Origin: Oscillospiraceae bacterium
GTDB lineage: Bacteria; Bacillota; Clostridia; Oscillospirales; Oscillospiraceae
DNA: 64,000 nt
Assembly (NCBI GenBank): GCA_017439425.1
Contig: JAFSJE010000004.1
Coordinates: 62,001-126,000, forward strand
Direction: 5' to 3'
Made by a program: the position numbers and the translations under genes
Shown here: positions 7,909 to 17,200 of the stretch, piece by piece
How the letters are laid out: every line of letters begins with the position of its first letter
Numbering within the stretch: position 1 is the stretch's first letter
Notes under the pieces: model-generated
What the model saw: the letters and a program-made list of their open reading frames with translations, nothing else
What the model was told of the DNA's origin: nothing
Databases searched by the model: none

Positions 7909-9576
7909 GTGAAGGAAGTGAAAACCACGCTGGGGCGGATGGCGGTCTACTATCTGCTGCTTTGTATCAATATCATCCCCAGCGCCAACGTGATCCCGGA
8001 CCGGTTCCCCACCCGGAATGTCTCCGCCATCTATCTGCTGACCCTCGCTGTGTGCCTGGTGCTGTACTATTCTCACCGTGTCTCGCCGACTGGCAATCTC
8101 TCGGCCATGATGAGGGCCCTCTCCTGGATGGCCCTGCTTATGATCCTCCTCCGGGGGATCAAATACAGTGCCTTTTCCGAGGTGGGGGTCCTGGCCCGGC
8201 ACACCTGGTATCTCTACTATGTCCCCATGCTTCTGCTCCCCCTGTTTTTCTTCTCTGTCTCCCTTCTTGTCTCCTCCAAGGAATACGGTCACCTTCCCCG
8301 ACGCTGGTACTGGGCCCTGGCTCTGACGGTGGTTTTGATCGTCCTGGTCCTGACCAACGACCTCCACCAGCAGGTGTTTCTGTTTCAGCCCGGTTTTCTT
8401 GGCTGGGACAGCGACTATTCCCACGGTTGGCTCTACTACGCCATTTTCGTCTGGCAATACGCCCTCTGCCTGGCCTCCATTCTCATTTTGATTGTCAAAT
8501 GCCGGATCAGCAGCTCAAAAAAGAACGCGTGGCTCATCCTGATCCCCTTTGCCGTCAGCGTCTGGATGAACACCCTGTTTATCACGGGGAAAATGCCCCG
8601 GCTCAACGGCGCCAATATCATGGAGTTCCCTGAGTCCATGGCCTTTACGGCTGCGGTGGTGCTGGAATGCTGTATGCAGCTGGGGCTTATCCCCACCAAC
8701 ACCGAGTACGGAAAGCTGTTCCGGCACTTCTCCATCGCCGCTCAGATCACCGACCAGACGGGCGCCCCGGTTTACGCCTCGGACGCCGCCCTCCCCTTGA
8801 CGGCGGAGCAGTTCGCCATGGAAAACGGTGAGCGGATCGGGGAGCACACCGTCCTGCGAAAGATGGAGGTCCCGGGGGGCTTCGGCTTCTGGCAGGAGGA
8901 CATGACCGAGCTGGACCGTCTGAACGCCGAGCTGGCCGAGACCAAGGAGGAACTGGAGCGGGAGGGGGAGCTGCGGCGGCTACAAAACGAGATGAAGGAG
9001 CGGCAGACCAAGATTGAGCAGCGAACCCTGGTCTATGATGCCATCGCCAGACGCACCCAGCGGCAGTCCCAGCTCATTTCCCAGCTGGCCAGGTCCGCCC
9101 GCCTGTCCCCCAGCGCCCCCTTCAAGGAGGATTGCCGGGGCCGGATCACCCTGCTGGGGGCCTACATCAAGCGCTATGCCAACCTGATGCTCCTGTCCCG
9201 GGAGAGCAGCGCCATCGAAGTGGGCGAGCTGGCCCTCTCGGTCTCGGAGGTCCTGCGCTATCTGAACTTCCGGGGAATCCCCGGCGAGTTTTACGGCAGC
9301 GCCCAGGGGACAGTCCACGCCGAGGCCGCCCTTGCCGTCTTTGAAGCCTTTGAGACCCTGCTGGAAGCCAACCTCTCCAGCCTGCGGGGCGTCTTCGTCA
9401 ACCTGTCCGGGCGGGAGGCCGTGACCCTCAAGCTGACCCTGGAGGGCCTTGCCGAGCATCTCACCGAGGATATGGCAAAGCGTCTGGCCGACCTGGGTGT
9501 GGAGTGTGACGCCCAGCGGGAGGACAACGTGGCCTACCTCTCCTTTGCCCTGCCGAAAGGGGGTGGCGAGACATGA
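7909..9576 (+). CDS. 7TM membrane sensor protein with degenerate kinase-like C-terminus
   Basis: A 555-residue signalling protein. Roughly residues 10-240 hold about seven hydrophobic helices, like the 7TM N-terminal region of some Clostridia histidine kinases. A short PAS-like segment follows (ITDQTGAPVYAS, near 280), then a charged coiled coil (about 340-385) and a region resembling a dimerisation/ATPase module. I find no clear phospho-acceptor histidine box, N box or G box, so it is probably a receptor or pseudokinase that acts through the next gene product. The GTG start is chosen for GGAAGGGGGG just upstream. The stop overlaps the next start (ATGA). GC-rich island codon use throughout. 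Confidence 0.75.
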   Translation: MKEVKTTLGRMAVYYLLLCINIIPSANVIPDRFPTRNVSAIYLLTLAVCLVLYYSHRVSPTGNLSAMMRALSWMALLMILLRGIKYSAFSEVGVLARHTWYLYYVPMLLLPLFFFSVSLLVSSKEYGHLPRRWYWALALTVVLIVLVLTNDLHQQVFLFQPGFLGWDSDYSHGWLYYAIFVWQYALCLASILILIVKCRISSSKKNAWLILIPFAVSVWMNTLFITGKMPRLNGANIMEFPESMAFTAAVVLECCMQLGLIPTNTEYGKLFRHFSIAAQITDQTGAPVYASDAALPLTAEQFAMENGERIGEHTVLRKMEVPGGFGFWQEDMTELDRLNAELAETKEELEREGELRRLQNEMKERQTKIEQRTLVYDAIARRTQRQSQLISQLARSARLSPSAPFKEDCRGRITLLGAYIKRYANLMLLSRESSAIEVGELALSVSEVLRYLNFRGIPGEFYGSAQGTVHAEAALAVFEAFETLLEANLSSLRGVFVNLSGREAVTLKLTLEGLAEHLTEDMAKRLADLGVECDAQREDNVAYLSFALPKGGGET

Positions 9577-10823
9577 CCGCCTTTGCCTCCCTCTTGGCCC
9601 TTCCCCGGGCTCTCGTCGCCCTCTGGGCCCTGCTGCTCTGCCTGGCCGCCATCGGCAGCGGCGTTCTGGGAGCGGTGCGGAAACGCTTCCGCCATACCGT
9701 CCTGGCCCTGCTGCTCCTGGCCCCGGCCTATTTTCTGTGGCAGGTGATCTTTGACCTGTCTCTGGCCCGGCGTGGGGGAATCATCGCCGCCCCGGTCAGC
9801 CTGACCCTGGGCGCTCTCCCGTGGCTGGAGTGGCTGGCCGCCCTGGCCCTGCTGACCCTGGGGACGGGGGCCCTGCTGGGCCGCAACCTCCGATTTGACA
9901 AAATCTTTCTCACCCCCAGCGCCGTGAAATGGTATCTGGACCGGCTTCCCTGCGGGATCTGCTGCTGGAAGGAAAACGGGCGGGTACTCTTTTCCAACGT
10001 CTGTATGAGCCGTCTGTGCGCGGCCCTGACGGGGGAACCTCTGCTGAACGGCAGCCACTTCCGGGAGGCGATCACGGACGGCATCCTGACGGTGGAGGGA
10101 CGGGTGTGGCGCTTCTCCTGCCGGGACTTTCCTCTGGACGGGGAGACCCTCTATGAGATGATCGCCACCGATATCACCGACGAGTACGCCCAGACCCAGG
10201 CCCTGGAACGGGAGAAGGCCGAGCTTGTGCGGCTCAACCGGGAGTTGGGAGAATACTACCTGGGCATGGACGAGATCATCCGCCGCCGGGAGATCCTCCA
10301 GGCCAAGGTGAACATCCACGACGAGATGAACCGGCTCATGCTCTCCACCACGGCGGCAGGCCCGGAGGACACCGCCGCCATGGACCGCATCTTCTCCCTG
10401 TGGGAGCAAAACGCCCTGCTGCTGTGCAGGGAGGCCCAGGAGCGGACCGACGACAAGGCGGCGGACAGTTTGGAAAAGCTGGCCGGGGCCCTGGGCCTCC
10501 GCCTCGTCTGGCACGGAGCTCTGCCCGACGCCCTCCCGGAGCGGCAAAGGGAGCTCTTCTTCTCGGTGGCCAGGGAGGCGGTGGTCAACGCGGTCAAGCA
10601 CGCCGGCGCCAAGACCGTGACCATCTCCTTTGAGGAAACCAAAGGGAGCCTTTGCTGCCGCTTTACCAACGGCGGGACGCCCCATCCAGGGCCGGTGGCC
10701 TTTACCGGGGGCCTTGCCAACCTGTCCCGACTTTCGGCCGGACAGGGGGCAACCCTCTCAGCCGAGACCGGTGAGGGCTTCACCCTCTCTCTCCTTTTTC
10801 CAAAAAACCAGCCATCTGGCTGA
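9573..10823 (+). CDS. Sensor histidine kinase with PAS-like domain
   Basis: A 416-residue membrane kinase. Three to four hydrophobic helices fill residues 1-110. A PAS-like domain follows (about 125-205, LPCGICCWKENGRVLFSN to IATDITDEY), then a coiled coil. The candidate phospho-acceptor is His249 in NIHDEMNRLM. A HATPase domain comes last, with the N box REAVVNAVKHAG (Asn339) and a shortened glycine-rich end GGLANLSRLS. The family resembles NarL-partner kinases. Translation is coupled to the 7TM sensor by a 4-base overlap, and a LuxR-type regulator follows at 11233, so the three probably form one pathway. The last codons are part of the promoter/operator repeat starting at 10800. Confidence 0.85.
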   Translation: MTAFASLLALPRALVALWALLLCLAAIGSGVLGAVRKRFRHTVLALLLLAPAYFLWQVIFDLSLARRGGIIAAPVSLTLGALPWLEWLAALALLTLGTGALLGRNLRFDKIFLTPSAVKWYLDRLPCGICCWKENGRVLFSNVCMSRLCAALTGEPLLNGSHFREAITDGILTVEGRVWRFSCRDFPLDGETLYEMIATDITDEYAQTQALEREKAELVRLNRELGEYYLGMDEIIRRREILQAKVNIHDEMNRLMLSTTAAGPEDTAAMDRIFSLWEQNALLLCREAQERTDDKAADSLEKLAGALGLRLVWHGALPDALPERQRELFFSVAREAVVNAVKHAGAKTVTISFEETKGSLCCRFTNGGTPHPGPVAFTGGLANLSRLSAGQGATLSAETGEGFTLSLLFPKNQPSG

Positions 10824-10878
10824 TGCGAAGTTCCTTTCCTTGTAGTACAATACGGCAAAGACAGACAAAAAAGAGAGG
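10800..10878 (+). promoter_or_regulatory. Promoter/operator repeat, copy 1
   Basis: A 79-bp segment about 80% identical to 11149-11227. It contains a 12-bp dyad AGCCATCTGGCT at 10810, ending on the kinase stop codon, then TACAAT at 10846 and a conserved GGCAAAGACAG start region. The dyad begins 36 bases before the -10 in both copies, a position suited to an activator such as the regulator encoded at 11233. No obvious -35 is present, which fits activator dependence. That activator is inferred. Confidence 0.65.
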
Positions 10879-11048
10879 TAGCTGCGGCGACCGATACCGC
10901 CGCTTCCCCCTCGGTGTCCGCCGGCGTGACCCTCTCCGAGCGGCCCGTGGTACAAAATAATGGCGGGCACTTCCTGGGGCTGGACGACTACGTTCTCTAC
11001 CGGGAATACGGGGAAAAGAGCCCGGCATTTGCGGACGGCCAGGGGTAG
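10878..11048 (+). pseudogene. Remnant of a regulated gene behind promoter copy 1
   Basis: An open stretch of 56 codons without an ATG reads VTLSERPVVQNNGGHFLGLD and then DYVLYREYG before a TAG. It has a Shine-Dalgarno-like AGAGAGG just upstream and an intrinsic terminator 39 bases downstream. It looks like a gene shortened by internal deletion while its promoter and terminator survived. It vaguely resembles envelope proteins with GGxF...YFRxYG motifs, which I cannot confirm. It could still be translated from an internal GTG. Confidence 0.4.
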
Positions 11049-11086
11049 CGGGACGATCCCAGGTCCGGACACGACCGATCCATATG

Positions 11087-11125
11087 ACGCCCGCCGTGGG
11101 ATTTGAACCGCGGCGGGCGTTTTTT
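11087..11125 (+). terminator. Intrinsic terminator before the response regulator
   Basis: Stem ACGCCCGCCG/CGGCGGGCGT followed by TTTTT. It isolates the remnant unit from the next promoter copy. Confidence 0.88.
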
Positions 11126-11148
11126 CTTGAAAAAATTTTCCTCATTTC

Positions 11149-11227
11149 CCAAAAAACTAGCCAGTTGGCTGATGTGCAAATATTTTTCTTATAGTACAAT
11201 AAGGCAAAGACAGGCATAAAGGAGGGG
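11149..11227 (+). promoter_or_regulatory. Promoter/operator repeat, copy 2
   Basis: Second copy of the 79-bp unit, with a perfect dyad AGCCAGTTGGCT at 11159, TACAAT at 11195 and the shared GGCAAAGACAG, running into the GGAGGGG ribosome site of the response-regulator gene. The arrangement implies autoregulation if the regulator binds the dyad. Confidence 0.68.
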
Positions 11228-11232
11228 TGACC

Positions 11233-11880
11233 ATGGCGTATAACGTCCTCATCGTGGAAGATCAAGACCTGGCACGGGAGCTATTTGAGATCTATGTGAA
11301 CTCCAGCGAGAAATTCCACCTTCTCTTATCCATCTCCAACGCCTCGGCCGCGGTGGAGGTCTGCCGGAAAAACCCGGTGGATCTCATTCTGATGGATGTA
11401 ATGACCGAACTGAATCACAGCGGTTTGGACGCCGCAGCCGAGGTCAAGGCGCAGTTTCCAAACATCAAAATCATCATCGTCACCTCCATGCCTGAATTTT
11501 CCTGGCTCACCAGGGCCAGGGAGATCGGGGTGGACTCCTTCTGGTATAAGGACGGCCACAAGGACAGCATCCTGGACGTGATGGAGCGGACCATGGCCGG
11601 GGAGCGTATTTACCCCGACGAGACCCCCCTGATCCGCATTGGAAACGCCACCAACCACGAGTTTACCCAGCGGGAGCTGGACATCCTGAAGGAGCTGACC
11701 ACCGGGGACACCAACGCCGAGATCGCCCAGCGGCTCTCCGTTTCGGTGGGCACGGTGAAGAGCCACATCCTCCACATGATGGAGAAAACCGGCTTTAAGA
11801 CCCGCACCGAGCTGGTCTCCGAGGCACGGGGGCTGGGCATCGTGATCAAGGGCCGTAATATGGAAGGTGGATCGGAATAA
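11233..11880 (+). CDS. NarL/LuxR-family response regulator
   Basis: A 215-residue two-component regulator. The receiver domain spans about residues 3-125, with the acidic pair near residues 9-10, phosphorylatable Asp55 in LILMDVM and the conserved lysine in SFWYKDG. The C-terminal LuxR-type helix-turn-helix (FTQRELDILKELTTG to LSVSVGTVKSHI, about 145-195) binds DNA. The ATG at 11233 has GGAGG 7 bases upstream; the GTG at 11227 is too close to it. The gene is preceded by promoter copy 2 and is probably phosphorylated by the kinase at 9573. It starts a transcript that continues into the DUF4428-like and lipoprotein genes. Confidence 0.93.
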   Translation: MAYNVLIVEDQDLARELFEIYVNSSEKFHLLLSISNASAAVEVCRKNPVDLILMDVMTELNHSGLDAAAEVKAQFPNIKIIIVTSMPEFSWLTRAREIGVDSFWYKDGHKDSILDVMERTMAGERIYPDETPLIRIGNATNHEFTQRELDILKELTTGDTNAEIAQRLSVSVGTVKSHILHMMEKTGFKTRTELVSEARGLGIVIKGRNMEGGSE

Positions 11881-11905
11881 AAACGAATGAAAGGAGATCG
11901 TTGCC

Positions 11906-12733
11906 ATGGGACTGTTCAAAAAGGAGGACTGCTGCCTGTGCGGCGGGAAAACGGGACTTCTGGACAAGAAATGCCGGGACGGGAAGGTGTGCAAGGACTG
12001 CGTGAAAAAGCTGTCGGTGTGGTTCGACGACTACAAAAACACCGACAAGCTCCACCTGGAGGGCCAGATCGGGGTGCGGAAGACCTATGCGGACATGGCC
12101 ATGGCCTATCCGTTTACCAAGGTCTTCGGCCAGTTCGGGGTGATCCTGATCGACGAGCAGGAGAAGGTCTTCGTGGCCTTCCCGGATACCAGCGGGGGAC
12201 TGTTCGGCAGACAGAGGGTGGTCCGCTCCATGGAGGACGTGATCGACCTGGGGCCGGACGTGATCGAATTCAGGCAGGTGGAGGACTTTGAGATCGACAT
12301 TACCGAGACCAGCCGGGAGGAGAAGCGTACCGTCAACGGGCAGCAGGTGAGCTACGACCCGCCGCATATCCTCTACATGGAGACCTTCACCCTCCGGCTG
12401 AAGCTGAGGCACCCCTACATCAAAACCATGTCCATCCAGCTCAACGACGGGGCCGTGCAGATCCACAACGAGGGCAGGCGGCTCTGGACCGATCCGGGCC
12501 GGAAGCTGGCGGCCCATCTGCTGGGGCTGCCCAGGCTGGTGAAGGAGGATCAGGAGGCGGTCTTTGACAACGAGTCCCTGCTCCGTGTGTTCCTCCGAAG
12601 CGAATACGATATGCCCGACTACTCCTACGGCTTCAAATGCACCCCCCGCAACTGGGAGGAGATCAGGCGGTACCACTATTACCTGGCTATGGCCCGGGAA
12701 ATTCAAACCATCATCACGGGAAACGGAGGTTAA
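11906..12733 (+). CDS. DUF4428-like zinc-ribbon protein
   Basis: A 275-residue cytoplasmic protein. The N-terminus carries a four-cysteine ribbon (CCLCGGKTG, then CRDGKVCKDCVKKLS), which I recognise as the DUF4428 pattern. The remaining 220 residues form a beta-rich domain (FGVILIDEQEKVFVAF, VIEFRQVEDFEIDI) that resembles PH-like domains seen behind such ribbons, with a low-complexity-free C-terminus. No catalytic motif is seen. It lies 25 bases after the response regulator and 4 bases before the lipoprotein gene, so it is part of the same operon and may take part in the same envelope-sensing function. Role unknown. Confidence 0.75.
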   Translation: MGLFKKEDCCLCGGKTGLLDKKCRDGKVCKDCVKKLSVWFDDYKNTDKLHLEGQIGVRKTYADMAMAYPFTKVFGQFGVILIDEQEKVFVAFPDTSGGLFGRQRVVRSMEDVIDLGPDVIEFRQVEDFEIDITETSREEKRTVNGQQVSYDPPHILYMETFTLRLKLRHPYIKTMSIQLNDGAVQIHNEGRRLWTDPGRKLAAHLLGLPRLVKEDQEAVFDNESLLRVFLRSEYDMPDYSYGFKCTPRNWEEIRRYHYYLAMAREIQTIITGNGG

Positions 12734-12737
12734 GACC

Positions 12738-14240
12738 ATGAAAAAGTGCACAGCGTTCGCCCTGGCCCTGATCCTGACCCTGACCCTCTGCGCCTGCGGA
12801 GGCGCCAAGGACAATGAGACCATCCTGGGCACCTACACCCTGTACGCCATGGACTATGACGAGAAGAGCATCGTCCTGGCAAGCGACCTCTTTAGCGGCG
12901 AGAACTACATCACCCTCAAAAGCGGCGGCACCGCGGAGATGTGCTTGGAGGACGACGTTGCCTCCGTCCGCTGGAAGGCGGAGGGGGACAAGCTGACCGT
13001 CACGGCGGACGACGGGGACATGACCGGCAGGGTGGCCGACGGCCTTCTGACCCTGATGGCCGACGGCTCCAACCTCTATTTTGTGGCCAATGACGCCGCG
13101 AAAGCCAAGATCAAGGCGGTCTCCCTGGACGAGCTGCTCCAGGGGGTGGCGGCGGAGATGTTCAACTCCTCGGCGGAGCCTGCCGGCGAAGAGTCCGCGC
13201 CGGCGGCCACGGCTCCGGCGGAACCCGCCGGACCCGGGGTCCAGGAGCTGTGGAACGGCTGGTACTTCGGCTGCATCGACCTCAGCGGCTGCACGGGCCA
13301 GTGGGCGGACCTGAACGGCGAGACCTACGACGCTGTCATGTACGTGGAGCTGGGCGGGGACGGCAAGGGCCGCCTGGCCATCTGGGACCCCTTCGGCAAT
13401 CTGATTTCCAATGAGCACAGCAACAAATACGTGGACGCGGCCTGCCACGCCGACGCCCAGTATCTCTACGCCGACAGCGGCGAGGTGTTTGGCTGCGAGA
13501 TCGACCCCTCGGACTGGGTCTTCGTTCACAACCTGTCCATCCCGGAAAAGCTCAACGTGGGCTCCACCTCCACTAACGACGCCGGGGAGACCGTGGGCTA
13601 TGACTTCCAATTCAAGCCCTGGGGCGACCGGTGGGAGGGGGACGACTACGCCCAGTTTATCCCCTATTTCGACGCCTACCTGGATGGGGTGGACGCCGGC
13701 CTCACCTCCCCATTCGGCGACACCTTCTCCGGCTTCGGCATTGCCCAGCCCGCCTCCGGCGGCGAGAGCGCCCCTCCCGTCTCCGGCTCTGCTTCCTCCG
13801 GCGGGCGGTCCGATCTGCTGGGGGTCAACCCGGCCAAGCTGGACGTGAACGACCGGGGCATCGTGAACCTCTACTATCCGGCGGATCAGTTTGTGTACGA
13901 CGACCTCTACGGCAAGCTGAAAAACGAGAATACCGGCGTGGGCATTCTGCTGGACCCCATGCTGGGGGCCACCAATTTGGAGGAGCTGCGTCAGTCCTAC
14001 CAGGAGCATAACAGCGACGAGGACGACTACTCCCTGACCGAGATCACGGTCAACGGTTATAAGGCGCTGCTGCTGAAGTATTCCGACTTCCTGGGCGCCA
14101 CCATGCGGGTGGACGTGGACTTCGGCGGCAATCACGACGGCTGGTACGGCATCAGCTTCGCCGTCTCGGGGGACTCTCTGGCCGACTGCGACGCCGACCT
14201 GGTCTGGGCGATAATCGAGTCGATGGAGCTTTTGAAATAA
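12738..14240 (+). CDS. Large hypothetical lipoprotein
   Basis: A 500-residue predicted surface lipoprotein. The signal peptide ends in the lipobox LTLCAC (lipidated cysteine near residue 19). Two lipocalin- or beta-sandwich-like halves follow, separated by Ala/Glu/Pro-rich and Ser/Gly-rich linkers near residues 150-170 and 345-360. The C-terminal part (from about 370) resembles a small domain measuring amphipathic strands, unknown to me. The ATG has GGAGG 8 bases upstream. Codon use is island-like up to the last dozen codons, which turn host-like (GCG ATA ATC GAG TCG ATG), suggesting a recombination joint near 14205. It is the last gene clearly in the regulator operon. Confidence 0.75.
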   Translation: MKKCTAFALALILTLTLCACGGAKDNETILGTYTLYAMDYDEKSIVLASDLFSGENYITLKSGGTAEMCLEDDVASVRWKAEGDKLTVTADDGDMTGRVADGLLTLMADGSNLYFVANDAAKAKIKAVSLDELLQGVAAEMFNSSAEPAGEESAPAATAPAEPAGPGVQELWNGWYFGCIDLSGCTGQWADLNGETYDAVMYVELGGDGKGRLAIWDPFGNLISNEHSNKYVDAACHADAQYLYADSGEVFGCEIDPSDWVFVHNLSIPEKLNVGSTSTNDAGETVGYDFQFKPWGDRWEGDDYAQFIPYFDAYLDGVDAGLTSPFGDTFSGFGIAQPASGGESAPPVSGSASSGGRSDLLGVNPAKLDVNDRGIVNLYYPADQFVYDDLYGKLKNENTGVGILLDPMLGATNLEELRQSYQEHNSDEDDYSLTEITVNGYKALLLKYSDFLGATMRVDVDFGGNHDGWYGISFAVSGDSLADCDADLVWAIIESMELLK

Positions 14241-14281
14241 GAAAGCACTGATTGAATCATTCTTAAAGGGAGGAAAAAACC

Positions 14282-17200
14282 ATGAAAAAAAGAATGTTCA
14301 GCATACTGCTCTGCCTCGCGCTTTTGGCGGCGCTTCTTCCGACGGGGCTTTTCGGCACCGTCGCATACGCCGAGGAGCTGTACAAGACCGAGAACGTCGT
14401 TGTTCCCGACGGGTGGGACTACGTTGAGGTCAGCACGGCGGAAGAGCTTTACGAAGCTCTTGAAAAGCACAAAAACTTCGAGAACAATTATCATCCTCAG
14501 CCTATTTTCATCCGTCTTATGGCGGACATCAAACATAGCGCCAACGATCTCGCAAAATTTGACGATTCACTTGTGGAAGCCTATATCTATACCACCACGA
14601 CCTTCGATCTGAACGGTCACTATATATCTATGAATCTCAACGAGAGTAATGACGCTGATAACCACACATGGTATCTTCTCAATCTCTCCCTTATCTGTGA
14701 CGAGGGTGAAGACCTGACCTTCCGCATCGTGGACAGCGTGGGCGGCGGTTTTTTCAATCTTTGGGCGAACACCTATGTTGACGGCCCCACCACCACAGTC
14801 AGAATTTGGTCCAACAACAAGGCCAAGGTCATCATCGACGGCGGCGTTTTCAGGCTCTTCACCAACAACACCAAGGCCGTGGGTCTCAGCGTTATCGAGG
14901 GCTACGGCAGCGTCAGCGATTCCGGCGGATACTCGCTCTGGAGGGAAACTCAATATTTCCGCTCCGCTCTGGCTCTCGACAACGTTGACGCCACCATCAA
15001 CGACGGTCACTTTGTGGCAAAGTGCCAAATCGAGGACGGCCTCCACGGCAAGACCATTCGCCGTTACGTCTCCGCTCTCGGCCTTGACAACAGCGCGACG
15101 GGTATGCTCCAGATCAACGGCGGCCTTTTCGAGGGCGACGCCTTTGCGATGTATAATTACACCTGGGTCGACAGCGAATGGGCTGACCGCGTCAAGTTCC
15201 CTACAATTAACGGAGGAACCTTCAAGGGCGGAATGATGCTCGTCTCCGGCGAGGGCATGGCCACCTGGAAAAATATCTTCGGCTACGATCTCAACAGCAC
15301 GAATAAAAAGCTCCCCATCAGCACCGTGCTCTATGAGGGCGCGAGAATGTTCATCGACGGCGCGGCCCTCCGGGCCAATCCCTACACCACCACGCTGGAG
15401 GACATCGCGTGGCCGCACGAAATCTACGTCCAGTCCGGCCCGATGATCACGGCGGAAAGGATAAACAAGTCCTCTCTCGTCGTCGGCGACAAGGCGAATA
15501 TCTACCTGAAATACAACTACACTCCCGACTCCGTTGAGATTCAGGAGAAGGTCACCACCATCCGAAACGGCGGAACGACGACCCACTGGACAAAGCTCAG
15601 CGGCGCAAATTACATTAAGCTGCCCACCAATAACGAGTACGATTACAATGCCGAGATACCATCCCGCACCGACGAAGGCGAAAGGATAGTCCGCGTCGCC
15701 GCCACCTTCGGCTCGGATAAGGTTTATTCAAAGGAGTACACGCTCACCTGCGTCAAGACACCGGACTACGCCTTTACAAAGCAGCCCGCCGTGACCCCGA
15801 AGGGCGAGGAGGCGGCGCACGTGTCGTTTAACCTCAATTATCCCGACAAGCTGACTTCTATAAGCCTGTGGAGGGATATAAACGGCGACCATTACAGCCT
15901 TGTAGACAAATCTGAATACAATATGCTCACCCCCGAATACGTGTCGGACGGCAACTACCGCATCTGGTTTACAGACCTCTACGGCGCGCCGAGCTCCGCG
16001 CAGGAGGCGACCTATATCGTCCGCCTCAAGTATAATAACCTCGCCGGAGGAAGAACCGAGGTTGACTCCGAGAAGTTCACCGTAAAGCGCGACGCTCTTG
16101 AGCACCACCACGTCTATCCCGCAAAATATAACTACCTCACGCAGGAGGGGCACGGCTTCCTCTGCACGGCCTGCGGCGGCCATCCGAGCGAGCTCTTGCC
16201 CCACGTTTCGAGCGGACCGGCAAAAATCGGAGTCGCCGAGGTCTGCACAGTCTGCGGCTATCAGATAGCCCCCGCTATAACGAATATCTCCGTCGCGGTG
16301 GACGAGCTTGCCGCCGGGAAAACGCCCGGGGAGATCGCACCCACCGTCTACGCCCCGGGAGCAAGGCTCTATGCTTATGACTGGCTGGACGAGAGCGGCA
16401 AGACCATGAGTAAATTCAGCACCTTTGAGGCGGGCAAGACCTACACCCTTGTGACAGTCGTCACCAGCGTTTCGGCGCTTAACGATTCGATAACCGCCAC
16501 GGTAAACGGCAAAGACGCGCAGTCCGAGCGCCAGTGGGACGACTACAACCTCAAAATCACGGGAAAGCTAACCGTTCCGGAGGAGGCTGAGAGTGAAAAC
16601 GAGGTACAAATCCTCATCTCCATCGTGGAAAAGGTGGACCTCAGCAAGGTGAAAATCTCCCTCACAACTGACAAGGGCACCACCGAGACTACCGGCAACA
16701 TAGTCATAAAGACGCTGAACGCCACCAAGGGCTCCGAGATCGAGGTCAAGGCGGAGGTCCAGGACGGCTACAAGTTCGCGAGATGGGAGATCATCGACTT
16801 TAACACCGGCGACAGCTATGACGTGACCGAGCAGACCTACAAGCTGAAAGCGGATAAAAGGCTCCTCATCGGCGGGTATTTCACCTCGGAGACGTCCAAG
16901 GCCAACCCCTTTACCGACGTGCCCGATAACTCAGATTATTACTACTATGAGCCCATCCTCTGGGCCTACTACCACGAGCCACAGATCACCACCGGCACCA
17001 GTGCCGACACCTTCGCCCCCTGGCTGACCTGCGACCGGGCCCAGGTGGTGACCTTCCTCTGGCGTGCCTACGGCTGTCCCGAGCCAAAGAGCGCCTCCAC
17101 CCCCTTCGCCGATCTGACCCAGGACTGGTATAAAAAGGCGGTCCAGTGGGCGGTGGAACAGGGCATCACCAACGGCACCAGTGACACCACCTTCTCCCCT

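Noticed and set aside
12714..14135. Long antisense frame over the lipoprotein gene
   Set aside because: High GC at third positions leaves the opposite strand open; the product is low-complexity Val/Gly/Ala and unlike any protein.
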